Source: Armatimonadota bacterium
GTDB lineage: Bacteria; Armatimonadota; Hebobacteria; CAIYQO01
Assembly: GCA_029553475.1 (NCBI GenBank)
Contig: JAKPKV010000077.1
Location: 1 to 64,000, forward strand
Length of the DNA: 64,000 nt
Direction: 5' to 3'
The position numbers were made by a program, and so were the translations under genes. The notes under the pieces were generated by a model. It saw only the letters and a program-made list of their open reading frames with translations. It did no database searches and was not told the origin of the DNA. This document shows, piece by piece, positions 8,618-17,852 of the stretch; position 1 is the first letter of the stretch, and every line of letters begins with the position of its first letter.

Positions 8618-9790
8618 TCACCCGCGCCCATGCTCCCGGTAATAGGCGAACCCTTCGATGAGCGTGCGCAGATTGTCCAACGGCACGCCGGGCGCGATGG
8701 AGCTGCTGCAGCCGAGCATGAAACCGACCTTCGGCCCATGCGCGACCAGCCAGTCCAGCTCGCGCTTCACGTCGGCGGGGGTGCCGTGGGGCAGGGTGCG
8801 GGTGACGGAGACGCCGCCGATGATGAAGAGCGGGCCGCCGTCGCGCGTCGTCATCCGGCAGATGGCCGCGTAATCCATGCTATCTTCGTACTGGAATCCC
8901 TGAAAGCCGCCGAGGCCGCACTCCAGCAGGCGCGGCACCATCTGCATCAGGTTGCCGTCGCAGTGCCAGATGAGGCGGATGCCGGCGTCGAGGAAGGGCT
9001 GGATGGCGCGGGCGAAGTGCGGGAACCACCGCGCGTCGAGGGTCCTCACGTCCACCAGCGTGCCGCGCGAGTCCGCCATGTCGTGGTCCAGCCGCAGCAG
9101 GCGCGGCAGCCCGCCCTCGATGATGGCGCGCGCGCCGAGGCGGTTGAACACCTCCGCGGCGTCGGCGTGCAGTGTGAAGCCGCGCTCGATCACCTCCGGG
9201 TAGAGCGCGTAGGCCATGAAGTAATTGGCGTAGCCGTAGTGGCCGTAGAGGAAGCCGGGGAAGGTGAAAAAGCCGCCGTAGGGCCCTTTCAGCATGTTCC
9301 GGCCAAAGAGCCGCTGCACCGCCACCTCGCCGGCGATGAGGTCATGCACGTGCGCGTCGGCGTTCGCCTCCAGCTCGCGCCGCCACCGCTCCCAGTGCGG
9401 AAAGAGCACGCGCTCCATGTGCGCGACGACGGCCTCCGGCGAGTCTATCACCATCCCGTCGCGCACGATTTCCTCCGCGCCGGTGGTCGCCCCCCGCGCG
9501 GCGCCGCCATCGTACCCCTGATCGCGCATGCTCAGTGGATTGTCCGGTATCCACTGGTCAATGAAGCACACCCCGGCGGCGAGGGAGAACTCGCGATACA
9601 CCCGCGCCGGCTCCGCGGGATAACTCCCCGGCGGGTTGCCGGACAGCGCTTCCAGGTGCGACCACTCCATGTCATTGAGCACCCAGGCCGGGATGCCCCG
9701 CGTCGGCCGCATGGCGATGGTGTCCAGCGCCAGTTGCGCGTTCGCCTCCCACTGACCGGCAAAGGCGTGAACATCGCGCGCGGTCGTCAT
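8618..9790 (-). CDS. Uroporphyrinogen decarboxylase (URO-D) family protein
   Basis: TIM-barrel protein of 390 aa from the wider URO-D/MtaA/CmuA superfamily. Members act in haem synthesis, in methyl transfer to corrinoids, or in unknown reactions. Typical elements are WHCDGNLMQMVPRLLECGLGG (barrel strand with His and Asp, then the GF-GFQ loop), FIIGGVSVTRTLPHGTPADV and the C-terminal GCSSSIAPGVPLDNLRTLIE. It is not HemE: the N-terminal substrate motif of true uroporphyrinogen decarboxylases is missing and no haem gene is near. Many such paralogues occur in Armatimonadota and Verrucomicrobiota near sugar genes. The ATG at 9790 follows GGGAG; the 3' end is 9 bases from the convergent ferritin gene. 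Confidence 0.8.
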   Translation of the reverse strand: MTTARDVHAFAGQWEANAQLALDTIAMRPTRGIPAWVLNDMEWSHLEALSGNPPGSYPAEPARVYREFSLAAGVCFIDQWIPDNPLSMRDQGYDGGAARGATTGAEEIVRDGMVIDSPEAVVAHMERVLFPHWERWRRELEANADAHVHDLIAGEVAVQRLFGRNMLKGPYGGFFTFPGFLYGHYGYANYFMAYALYPEVIERGFTLHADAAEVFNRLGARAIIEGGLPRLLRLDHDMADSRGTLVDVRTLDARWFPHFARAIQPFLDAGIRLIWHCDGNLMQMVPRLLECGLGGFQGFQYEDSMDYAAICRMTTRDGGPLFIIGGVSVTRTLPHGTPADVKRELDWLVAHGPKVGFMLGCSSSIAPGVPLDNLRTLIEGFAYYREHGRG

Positions 9791-9814
9791 GCGAATCTCC
9801 CGGGCGGCGCAGCC

Positions 9815-10966
<1,152 letters not shown>

Positions 10967-11005
10967 ACGTACCCCCCTCCGGTCAGCAGACCGTTGTGAT
11001 AGTGT

Positions 11006-11011
11006 ACTATA
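11006..11011 (-). promoter_or_regulatory. Probable -10 element of the prepilin gene
   Basis: Minus-strand TATAGT inside GGGTATAGTACAC, 40 bases before the prepilin ATG. The same 12-mer GGTATAGTACAC precedes rex at 11390-11401. No good -35 hexamer is visible. Confidence 0.5.
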
Positions 11012-11110
11012 CCCCAGAATGGATGGTTTACGATAGGGGGGCCGCCGCAAACGCGTCATCGCATTGCCTGGGCGCGCACTCCTCGGCTATACTGGCGTAT
11101 ACCTCATCAA

Positions 11111-11344
11111 GACGGCAGCCTGGCGGATGACGCGCATCCCACGCTCGCCGGCAACCGCTGCGCACGGAATACCCAGAGCGGCATCGCCTACTTCGGCAAA
11201 AGCGCCGGTACTGCGGAGGGGAACATCTGCTGTAACAATACGATGAACGGCATCTACCTGGCCGGCACCGCCGCCCCCGCGCTCCGCGACAACACCGTGA
11301 CCGGCAACACGGGCGGCGACGTGAGGGATGCGCGGACGACGTAG
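11111..11344 (+). pseudogene. Remnant of a right-handed parallel beta-helix protein
   Basis: An open frame ending with TAG at 11342 encodes about 77 residues with clear beta-helix repeats: LAGNRCARNTQSGIAYFGKS, AEGNICCNNTMNGIYLAGTA, then PALRDNTVTGNTGG. This matches the N-x-C-x-x-N-...-G-I-Y pattern of secreted parallel beta-helix domains. There is no start codon or ribosome site, and upstream of about 11111 the frame loses similarity. It is therefore read as the 3' relic of a larger gene. It ends 82 bases before rex and could supply no obvious function. Confidence 0.65.
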
Positions 11345-11391
11345 CGCGGCGCCATCTCCCCTCGCGGGTGTACCACCCCCCGGCAACATGG

Positions 11392-11397
11392 TATAGT
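11392..11397 (+). promoter_or_regulatory. Probable extended -10 element of rex
   Basis: TGGTATAGT (extended -10 pattern TGnTATAnT) 29 bases before the rex ATG. It lies within GGTATAGTACAC, which is shared with the divergent prepilin promoter. Confidence 0.5.
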
Positions 11398-11425
11398 ACA
11401 CCCGACACGCGAGGGAGGACACCTG

Positions 11426-12070
11426 ATGGCGATGCAGATTTCCGGCGCCAGTTTGCGGCGGCTGCCGCAGTATGTCTCCGTGCTGGTGCGCCTGGCGGAG
11501 GAGGGGCAGCGGCACGTGACCAGCGCGGAGCTGGCGCGGCGGCTGCGGCTGGACGAGACGCTGGTGCGCAAAGACCTGGCGATGACGAAATTCGCCGGCA
11601 AGCCGCGGGTGGGGTTCGGCGTGCCGGAGCTGCTGGCGCACCTGCGGGATTTCCTCGGCGCGCAGCACGCGAAGGAGGCCATCCTGGTGGGCGCCGGGCG
11701 GCTGGGGCAGGCGCTGGTGGCCTACCACGGCTTCGAAAAATACAACCTCAGCATCGTGGCGCTTTTCGACACCAATCCGGAGAAGATCGGCGGGCAGGTG
11801 GAGGGGCGGCAGATTTACCCGCTGTGGCAGGCCGCCGCCTTCGCCCGGCGCCACGGCATCCGCATCGCCATCCTCACCGTGCCCTCCGACGCCGCCCAGC
11901 CCGTGGCCGATTTGCTTGCCGACGCCGGCGTCCTCGCCTTCTGGAATTTCTCCGGCCACCCCCTCAACCTCCCCGATCCCGTCGTCGTCCTCAACGAAGA
12001 CCTGGCGGAGTCGCTGGCCGTCCTCTCCCACCGCGTGGGGAAGCTGACGCTGGTGGGGGCGGAGGAATAA
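11426..12070 (+). CDS. rex: Redox-sensing transcriptional repressor Rex
   Basis: DNA-binding NADH sensor of 214 aa that represses fermentation and respiration genes until NADH/NAD+ rises. The N-terminal winged helix (about 5-75: LRRLPQYVSVLVRLAEEG, TSAELARRLRLDETLVRKDL) is followed by a Rossmann fold with the nucleotide motif VGAGRLGQALVAY (about 90-105). FDTNPEKIGG and the C-terminal swapped helix of Rex also match. Length is typical (205-215 aa). The start at 11426 follows GAGGGAGGACACCTG. The DKDL variant of the DNA-recognition helix (VRKDL) is normal for Rex. No operator of the TTGTGA..TCACAA kind was seen nearby. Confidence 0.93.
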   Translation: MAMQISGASLRRLPQYVSVLVRLAEEGQRHVTSAELARRLRLDETLVRKDLAMTKFAGKPRVGFGVPELLAHLRDFLGAQHAKEAILVGAGRLGQALVAYHGFEKYNLSIVALFDTNPEKIGGQVEGRQIYPLWQAAAFARRHGIRIAILTVPSDAAQPVADLLADAGVLAFWNFSGHPLNLPDPVVVLNEDLAESLAVLSHRVGKLTLVGAEE

Positions 12071-12203
12071 TCGGGGCCGCGGCGTTGCTCTCCGCACGCA
12101 TTTCAACCCCGGTTTATCTGATAAACAAAGTGCAGGTCTGTGCGGAGTGCAACTCCGCGGCCCCGGTCTGTGCGTCCCGATTTCATCGGGACGCGGCCCC
12201 GGC
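12071..12203. repeat. Three short hairpins between convergent rex and pilB
   Basis: The spacer holds a variant of the GCGGAGT hairpin (12080-12096), a perfect copy (12142-12158: GCGGAGT-GCA-ACTCCGC) and a 10-bp stem GCGTCCCGAT-TTC-ATCGGGACGC (12172-12194). A weaker CCCGAT/ATCGGG stem recurs near 51718. They could act as bidirectional terminators, although no T-run follows. Confidence 0.6.
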
Positions 12204-13748
12204 TCATGCGAGGTCCACGTACACCGCGCGCATCACCTCTTCCAGCGTGGTGATGCCGGCGCGGGCTTTCTGGATGCCGTCGTCGCGGAGGGTGGTGAAG
12301 CCGCAGTTGCGCACGATGTTGCGGATTTCGCTGGCGGGCGCTTTGCGGATGACCGCCTGCTGGATGGCCTCGTTGTTGGTGATCACCTCGAAGACGCTGA
12401 TGCGGCCCACGTAGCCGGTGCCGCGACAGCCGTTGCAGCCGCGGCCGGTGTAGTAGACGGCGCCGTCGTTGGGCAGCTCCAGCTTCTGGCGCACTTCGTC
12501 GGTGATGGTGGCGACTTCCTTGCACTGGTCGCAGACGCGGCGCACCAGGCGCTGGGCGACGATGCCGTTCACCGCGGAGGAGACGAGGAAGGGTTCCGCG
12601 CCCATGTCCACCATGCGCGCGGCGGCGGCGGCGGCGTCGTTGCAGTGCAGCGTGGAGAGCACCAGATGCCCGGTGAGGGCGGAGTGGATGGCCATCTCCA
12701 GCGTCTCCAGGTCGCGAATCTCGCCCACCATGATGACGTCGGGGTCCTGGCGCAGGATGGCGCGCAGCCCGGCGGCGAAGGTGAGGCCGATCTTCGGGTG
12801 GACCTGAATCTGCGTGATGCGGTTGAACTGGTATTCCACCGGGTCTTCCACGGTGATGACGTTTTTGCCCACGCAGTCAATCTGCCCGAGGGCGGCATAC
12901 AGGGTGGTGGTTTTCCCGGAGCCGGTGGGGCCGGTGGCGAGCACCATGCCGAAGGGTTTGATGATGAGCTCTTCCAGCGTCGCCTTCGTCTGCCCCTCCA
13001 GGCCGAGCTGGCCGAGCTCCAGCGCGATGGTGCCCTTGGGCAGCAGGCGCATCACCGCCTTCTCGCCGGAGAGGCTGGGCAGCACGGAGACGCGCACGTC
13101 GAAGGATTTGGCGCCGAAATTCACGTCGAAGCGGCCATCTTGCGGCAGGCGCGTCTCGGCGATGTTCAGGTTGGAGAGGATCTTGATGCGCGAGATGACC
13201 TGCGGGTGCAGCGTGGGGTCGTAGGTCATGTGGTCATACATCATGCCGTCAATGCGGAAGCGCACGTAGACGGTTTTCGGGTGCGGCTCGATGTGGATGT
13301 CGGTGGCGCGCTCGGAGATGGCGCGCTGCATGATGCTCTCCACGGTGGCGCTGGCGCCGCGCGATTCCACCAGGTGCCCCACCGGCGCCTGCTGCGCCGG
13401 CGCCTCCTGCGGGGTGGCCTGGCCGCTGCCCAGCGATTGCAGCAGGTCCTGCGGCTGATCCAGCGGCGCGGTGCTGTAGTGCAGGTCAATGCCGCGCATG
13501 ATGTCCTGCTCGCTGGCCGCCATCGGGTGGATGCGGCACTGAGTGAGCTGCTGCAGGTGATCCATCAGCATCAGGTTGGCGGGATCCAGCGTGGCGACGG
13601 TGAGCGTGCGCTGCCCGGCGCGCGCTTCAGTAAGTCCGAGCGGGCAGACGCGGTAGCGCTCGGCGAAATTGCGCGGAATGAGCGCGATGGCCTCTTTCGG
13701 AACCGGAATATCCTGGGGGCGCAGCGTGGAAGCGGCATCGTCTCGCAT
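12204..13748 (-). CDS. pilB: PilB/GspE-type secretion ATPase
   Basis: Hexameric cytoplasmic ATPase (514 aa) that powers pilus or pseudopilus assembly. An N-terminal GspE/MshE-like domain (about 10-110) is followed by the core: Walker A GPTGSGKT at 273-280, Asp box, Walker B IMVGEIRDLET, and His box STLHCNDAAAAAARM. The zinc tetracysteine motif CDQC...CNGCRGTGY characteristic of PilB/GspE is present, and the C-terminus is complete. The ATG at 13748 follows CAGGAGTGAACC. No pilC, pilT or pilM is in the window, so it appears detached from the usual pil operon. The symbol could equally be gspE; pilB is favoured by the ComEA and prepilin context. Confidence 0.88.
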   Translation of the reverse strand: MRDDAASTLRPQDIPVPKEAIALIPRNFAERYRVCPLGLTEARAGQRTLTVATLDPANLMLMDHLQQLTQCRIHPMAASEQDIMRGIDLHYSTAPLDQPQDLLQSLGSGQATPQEAPAQQAPVGHLVESRGASATVESIMQRAISERATDIHIEPHPKTVYVRFRIDGMMYDHMTYDPTLHPQVISRIKILSNLNIAETRLPQDGRFDVNFGAKSFDVRVSVLPSLSGEKAVMRLLPKGTIALELGQLGLEGQTKATLEELIIKPFGMVLATGPTGSGKTTTLYAALGQIDCVGKNVITVEDPVEYQFNRITQIQVHPKIGLTFAAGLRAILRQDPDVIMVGEIRDLETLEMAIHSALTGHLVLSTLHCNDAAAAAARMVDMGAEPFLVSSAVNGIVAQRLVRRVCDQCKEVATITDEVRQKLELPNDGAVYYTGRGCNGCRGTGYVGRISVFEVITNNEAIQQAVIRKAPASEIRNIVRNCGFTTLRDDGIQKARAGITTLEEVMRAVYVDLA

Positions 13749-13958
13749 GGTTCACTCCTGAATACGCCGTATGGCGTGCTCTCCTGTTAGAATCGGCGCG
13801 GGGAGAAAAAGTTCCCTTTCGCAGTCTACCCCATCGAGGGAGCGTTCTATCGTAGCACGCGGGCGCGGGATTGTGAAGATGAGCGGGGCACGGTGTGGGA
13901 AAACCGCCGCGCACGCGGGAGCGCCGGGGGTATATTGGTGGCGGTGGAGGGGGCGCGT

Positions 13959-14723
13959 ATGCGATATGGTATGCTCATGCTCGTCGCGGTATGCCTGGCG
14001 GGAAGCCTCGCGCAGCCGCCCCCGCCGGCGCAGCCGCAGCGGCCGATCTATACCGCGCTGGTCAGCGACGTGGAGCCGGAGATCCTCGCCGGGCGCACCT
14101 TTGTGCCGGCCGCGGTTATCTCGCGCGAGTTCGGGGCGACGGTGACGTGGGTGCCGGAGATGCAGCGGGTGCACATCGCCCGGGCGAATGAGCCAACGCT
14201 GCTCTTAACCATCGGCTCGCGCACCGCACTGGTGAGCGGACAGATGGTGACGCTCCCTGCCGCGCCCTACCTCACCCGGGGACGCACCATGGTGCCGCTG
14301 CGCTTCATCGCCGAGACGTACCGCATCCCGGTCATGTACGACGGCGCGACGCGCACGGTGCAGCTCACCCACGCCAATCGCCTCTATGTGCTGCCGCTGC
14401 AATCGCTGCGCGCGGGCGTGGTCATTGCCGACCCGCGGCCCGGCGAGCTGGTGCGCACCGGCCTGCGCGTGCAGGGGGTGGCGAACGTCTACGAGGGCGC
14501 GCTGATCATCGAAGTGCGCGACAGCGGCGGCCAGGTGCTGGGCCGCACCATCGCCACCGCCGGCATGGGCGGCTTCTATCCGTTCAGCACCGTGGTCTAC
14601 TACAACCTCCCCTCGGACGACCCATCCAACGGCCGCATCGTCGTCTTCTCGCAAAACGGCCGCGACGACGGCCGCATCCTCGCCGAGGACAGCGTGCCGG
14701 TGGTGCTGGCGTCAACGATATAG
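13959..14723 (+). CDS. Secreted copper-amine-oxidase-N / Gmad2 domain protein
   Basis: Exported protein of 254 aa. The ATG at 13959 follows GGAGGGGG and begins a signal peptide (about residues 1-20). Residues 28-140 form a copper amine oxidase N-terminal-like (stalk) domain, recognised by VPAAVISREFGATVTWVPEM and GRTMVPLRFIAETYRIPVMY. This domain is a cell-wall or matrix module and has no oxidase activity. Residues 160-250 match Gmad2, an immunoglobulin-like domain of spore germination GerM-type proteins (VIADPRPGELVRTGLRVQGV, YEGALIIEVRD, GGFYPFSTVVYY). The pair is found in surface proteins of Firmicutes and Armatimonadota. A TATATT lies at 13931 but has no matching -35. Confidence 0.8.
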   Translation: MRYGMLMLVAVCLAGSLAQPPPPAQPQRPIYTALVSDVEPEILAGRTFVPAAVISREFGATVTWVPEMQRVHIARANEPTLLLTIGSRTALVSGQMVTLPAAPYLTRGRTMVPLRFIAETYRIPVMYDGATRTVQLTHANRLYVLPLQSLRAGVVIADPRPGELVRTGLRVQGVANVYEGALIIEVRDSGGQVLGRTIATAGMGGFYPFSTVVYYNLPSDDPSNGRIVVFSQNGRDDGRILAEDSVPVVLASTI

Positions 14724-14810
14724 GTACGAAGCGGGTGCGCTGTTGGCGGGCGAGCCGCCGCCGAGCCGCGCGCGGAGGAACCGTCCACGCTCTTCCCCAT
14801 CCCTTCCGCG

Positions 14811-14851
14811 CGTCACCTCACCTCTTCACCTTGTCACCTCTTCACCCCGTC
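14811..14851. repeat. Pyrimidine-rich (GTCACC/TTCACC)-type tract
   Basis: Imperfect iteration of CACCT and TTCACC units (GTCACCTCACCTCTTCACC, then TTGTCACCTCTTCACC). It lies between the Gmad2 gene and the GH42 gene. The rest of the 245-base spacer holds an upstream module at 14870-14922. Confidence 0.6.
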
Positions 14852-14869
14852 ATCCCCCCGACGGGCTTT

Positions 14870-14922
14870 CACGCGGATTTTTCCCGCGACGCGCCTGCCG
14901 GGCGGCAGGAACCCTCCCCGCC
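14870..14922 (+). promoter_or_regulatory. GGCAGG / CGCGGAAA-type upstream module of the GH42 gene
   Basis: ACGCGGATTTTTCCCGCG is followed by GCGCCTGCCGGGCGGCAGG and AACCCTCCCCGCC, ending 45 bases before the start codon. It aligns over about 45 bases with 7984-8029 upstream of the ferritin gene. Related modules lie at 21955, 26757, 31221, 53652 and 59754. Confidence 0.5.
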
Positions 14923-14967
14923 AACCCGAAACTAATCACCCGAAACCTGCGACAAAAGGAGCACACC

Positions 14968-16941
14968 ATGTACGTCGGCGTGGATTATTACCCCGAGCAC
15001 TGGCCGCGCGAGCGGTGGGAGACGGATGCGCGGTTGATGCAGGAGGCGGGGTTGAACGTCGTGCGATTGGCGGAGTTCGCCTGGGTGATGATGGAGCCGG
15101 AAGAGGGGCGTTTCACCTTCGACTGGTTGGACGACGCGCTGGCCGTGCTCCACGCGCGCGGCGTGTCCGCCATCCTCTGCACGCCCACCGCGGTGATGCC
15201 CGCCTGGTGCGCGCGCAAGTACCCGGAGACGCTGGCGATGCAGACGAATGGCCAGCGCATCGTGTGGGGGGTGCGCAAGAACAACTGCTTCACCAGCGGC
15301 GCCTATCGCCTGCTCTCCGAGCGCATCACCCGCGCCATGGCCGAGCATTTTCAGCACGCGCCGAACGTCATCGGCTGGCAGACGGACAACGAATTCGGCC
15401 ACCCGGTGTGCTACTGCGACACCTGCCGGGCGGAGTTCCAGGACTGGCTGCGCGCGAGATACGGCACCCTCGAAGAGCTGAATCGCGCCTGGGGCCTGCA
15501 TTTCTGGGGCCACTACGTCGGCACCTGGGGCGAGATTCCACTGCCGGTGGCCAATGAGAGCGCCAACCCGAGCGCGCTGCTCGACTGGCAGCGCTTCTAC
15601 AGTTGGCTCAACGTGCGCTTCCAGCGCGACCAGGTGCGCATCCTGCGCGAATATTTTCCGGACACGTTCATCACCCATAACTTCATGGGCTTCTTCAGCG
15701 ATTTGAACTACTACGACCTCGCCGAAGACCTGGACCACGTGAGCTGGGACAACTATCCCGTGTGGGGCGCCCCCCGCGTGATGTCCGACGCGGCGGCGAT
15801 GGGCGACCTGATGCGCGGGCTGAAGGGGAAGAACTACTGGATCATGGAGGAGACCGCCGGACCGGGCGGCTGGGGATCCTTCGGGCGCAACCCGTGGCCG
15901 GGGGAAATCCGCCTGGTGGCCTACCAGCAGCTCGCCCACGGCGCTGACGGGCAGATCTGGTTCCGCTGGCGCACCTGCACCGCCGGCCGCGAGCAATACT
16001 GGCACGGCCTGCTGGGGCACGACGGCAAACCGCTGCGCCGCTACCAGGAAGCTGCGCGGACCGCCGGCGAATATCACGCGCTGGCGCCGCATCTGGAAGG
16101 CACCACCGTGCGGGCCGAGGTAGCGTTCATCTACGACTACGAGAGCATCTGGGCGCTGCGCTTCCAGCCGGGTTTCGCGGAGAACAATTACCACGCCGCG
16201 CTGCAGCGCTACTACGACGCCTTCTTCCGCGCCGGCATCAACGTGGACTTCGTGCCGCCGACGGCCGACTTCAGCACATACAAGGCGATCATCGCCCCCG
16301 ACCTGCACATCCTGCCCGACGCGCTGGCCGAGCGCCTGCGCGCCTACGTGGAACACGGCGGCGTGCTGCTGACCGACTGCCGCACCGGGGTGAAGGACGA
16401 GACGAACCTGTGCCACGCGCGCACGCTGCCCGGCCTGCTCGCCGAGGTGCTGGGGATTGCAATCGAGGAGTACGAGTCCATCGCCGGCGACGTGGGCTTC
16501 ACCCTCCACGGCCGCGCGCCGCTGGCGGGCCAGTTCACCGCCGTCCACTATGCCGACTGGATCACCCCGCGCGGCGCGGAGACGCTGGCCGCGTTCAAGG
16601 AGTGGCACCTGCCGGACGCCCCCGCCGCCACCCGCCACCACTTCGGCACGGGCGTGGGCTACTACGTGGGCACGGTGGTGAAGGAGCCCGCCTTCTACGA
16701 CGCGCTCATCGCCGACCTGCGCATCACCGCGCGCGTCGCCCCGGCGGAAATCGCGCTGCCGGACGGCGTGGAGCTCTCCGTGCGCAAGGGCGATGGCAAG
16801 GAAATCCTCTTCCTCCTCAACCACACCCAGCAGGAGCAGACCGTCTCCCTGCCCGCCGGGCTCACCAACCTGCTCACCGGCCAGCCCGCCAACCGCTCCA
16901 TCACGCTGGAGCGTTTCGGGGTGGCGGTGCTGCGGAAATAG
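14968..16941 (+). CDS. GH42 beta-galactosidase
   Basis: Glycoside hydrolase of 657 aa that releases terminal beta-galactose from oligosaccharides with retention. There is no signal peptide, so it acts in the cytoplasm. The start MYVGVDYYPEHWPRERWETD at 14968 (site AAAGGAG) is the classic GH42 N-terminus; the longer frame upstream is not coding-like. The TIM barrel carries acid/base E142 (QTDNEFG) and nucleophile E294 (IMEETAGPGGW), and the cluster C102-type metal residues YCDTC are present. A GATase-like trimerisation domain (about 390-590) and a C-terminal beta domain follow, giving full family length. A second GH42-like enzyme is encoded 0.9 kb away. Confidence 0.92.
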   Translation: MYVGVDYYPEHWPRERWETDARLMQEAGLNVVRLAEFAWVMMEPEEGRFTFDWLDDALAVLHARGVSAILCTPTAVMPAWCARKYPETLAMQTNGQRIVWGVRKNNCFTSGAYRLLSERITRAMAEHFQHAPNVIGWQTDNEFGHPVCYCDTCRAEFQDWLRARYGTLEELNRAWGLHFWGHYVGTWGEIPLPVANESANPSALLDWQRFYSWLNVRFQRDQVRILREYFPDTFITHNFMGFFSDLNYYDLAEDLDHVSWDNYPVWGAPRVMSDAAAMGDLMRGLKGKNYWIMEETAGPGGWGSFGRNPWPGEIRLVAYQQLAHGADGQIWFRWRTCTAGREQYWHGLLGHDGKPLRRYQEAARTAGEYHALAPHLEGTTVRAEVAFIYDYESIWALRFQPGFAENNYHAALQRYYDAFFRAGINVDFVPPTADFSTYKAIIAPDLHILPDALAERLRAYVEHGGVLLTDCRTGVKDETNLCHARTLPGLLAEVLGIAIEEYESIAGDVGFTLHGRAPLAGQFTAVHYADWITPRGAETLAAFKEWHLPDAPAATRHHFGTGVGYYVGTVVKEPAFYDALIADLRITARVAPAEIALPDGVELSVRKGDGKEILFLLNHTQQEQTVSLPAGLTNLLTGQPANRSITLERFGVAVLRK

Positions 16942-16974
16942 CGCGGATGATTGAAGAATGGGCTGGAAGGATAT

Positions 16975-17077
16975 TCGTTCGTAGTCGCGCCGCAGCCGCA
17001 GCAAGGCGCGTCCGGATAGGCAATCCGGTGTAGAAATGCGACGCGCCTTGCTGCGGCTGCGGCGCGACTACGAACGA
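16975..17077. repeat. REP hairpin flanking the RAYT (left copy)
   Basis: Perfect 38-bp inverted arms (16975-17012 and 17040-17077) beginning TCGTTCGTAGTCGCGCCGC, around a 27-base loop that itself holds CCGGAT/ATCCGG. The element at 17735-17835 is its reverse complement including the loop (shared CTATCCG, TTGC and ACACCGG), so the pair forms inverted ends around the transposase gene. Confidence 0.92.
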
Positions 17078-17122
17078 TGGAGTTTCCATACTGATCCGAA
17101 GAAGAAACACAGGAGGTGCAGC

Positions 17123-17716
17123 ATGTATAGCTACCGCAAGATGTCACCGGAGGAGAAGGTTGAAGCGCTGAAGTATCGCCACCTGATGGGCTTTCCCCTG
17201 CATGAGCCGCCCCATATTGAACACGACAATCCCATGTATCTGATTACCGCGGCGACGTATGAGCACCGAAAAATTCTCACGCCGGAAGCGCGACGAGTCT
17301 GGCTTGGGCGAAAACTATTCGAACATCTTACATCCATGCGAGACTGCCGTGTGTATGCCTGGGTGATTCTCCTCAACCATTATCATTTGCTCCTGCGCGC
17401 TTCATTATCTGCCCTCCGCATAGCACTTGGAAAAGTGCATAACGCGGCATCATCGTCATGGAATCGTGAGGATGATGCCGTCGGACGCCGGGTTTGGTAT
17501 CGTTTCGCTGATCGTGCCATTCGGAATGAGCGCCATTTCTGGGCAACGGTCAATTATCTTCATGCAAATCCCGTGCGGCACGGACTTGTTGCCGCCTGTG
17601 ACGCCTGGCGATGCAGCAGCGTCCACCTCTACCTTGAAGAGCATGGTGAAGCCGTCATGTTGGAACTGATGCGCGCCTACCCGACACTGGATTACGGGAA
17701 AGGTTGGGACATCTGA
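17123..17716 (+). CDS. REP-associated tyrosine transposase (RAYT, TnpA_REP)
   Basis: Y1-type single-strand transposase of 197 aa from the IS200/IS605-related TnpA_REP family. Such proteins recognise palindromic REP hairpins. The start at 17123 follows AGGAGGTGCAGC. The HUH-type metal motif is H86-Y87-H88 (LNHYHLLLRA). The catalytic tyrosine Y145 sits in the conserved NYLHANPVRHGLV block. The N-terminus MYSYRKMSPEEK and the RHLMGFPLHEPPH segment identify the subgroup found in Planctomycetota, Chloroflexota and Armatimonadota. Length and both motifs are intact, so it may be active. It lies 45 bases after and 18 bases before perfect hairpins that are inverted relative to each other. GC is lower than in flanking genes. 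Confidence 0.9.
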   Translation: MYSYRKMSPEEKVEALKYRHLMGFPLHEPPHIEHDNPMYLITAATYEHRKILTPEARRVWLGRKLFEHLTSMRDCRVYAWVILLNHYHLLLRASLSALRIALGKVHNAASSSWNREDDAVGRRVWYRFADRAIRNERHFWATVNYLHANPVRHGLVAACDAWRCSSVHLYLEEHGEAVMLELMRAYPTLDYGKGWDI

Positions 17717-17734
17717 ACCGGAAACGAGAGTCAT

Positions 17735-17835
17735 TCGTTCGTAGTCGCGCCGCAGCCGCAGCAAGGCGCGTCGGATTTGCACACCGGTTTGCCTATCCGG
17801 ACGCGCCTTGCTGCGGCTGCGGCGCGACTACGAAC
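17735..17835. repeat. REP hairpin flanking the RAYT (right copy)
   Basis: Inverted arms 17735-17772 and 17800-17835 match those of the left copy. The loop (17773-17799) matches the reverse complement of the left loop with few changes. It ends 18 bases before the 3' end of the convergent GH gene. Confidence 0.92.
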
Positions 17836-17852
17836 CGATTTTCACGCCAGGC

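Noticed and set aside
13759-13776. Short palindrome ACGCC-GTAT-GGCGT upstream of pilB as an operator
   Set aside because: Similar GCCGTATGGC strings occur elsewhere by chance (43591, and inside coding DNA); spacing and context give no support.
12147-13790. Plus-strand frame opposite pilB
   Set aside because: Antisense to a well-conserved ATPase with Walker motifs; no protein-like features.
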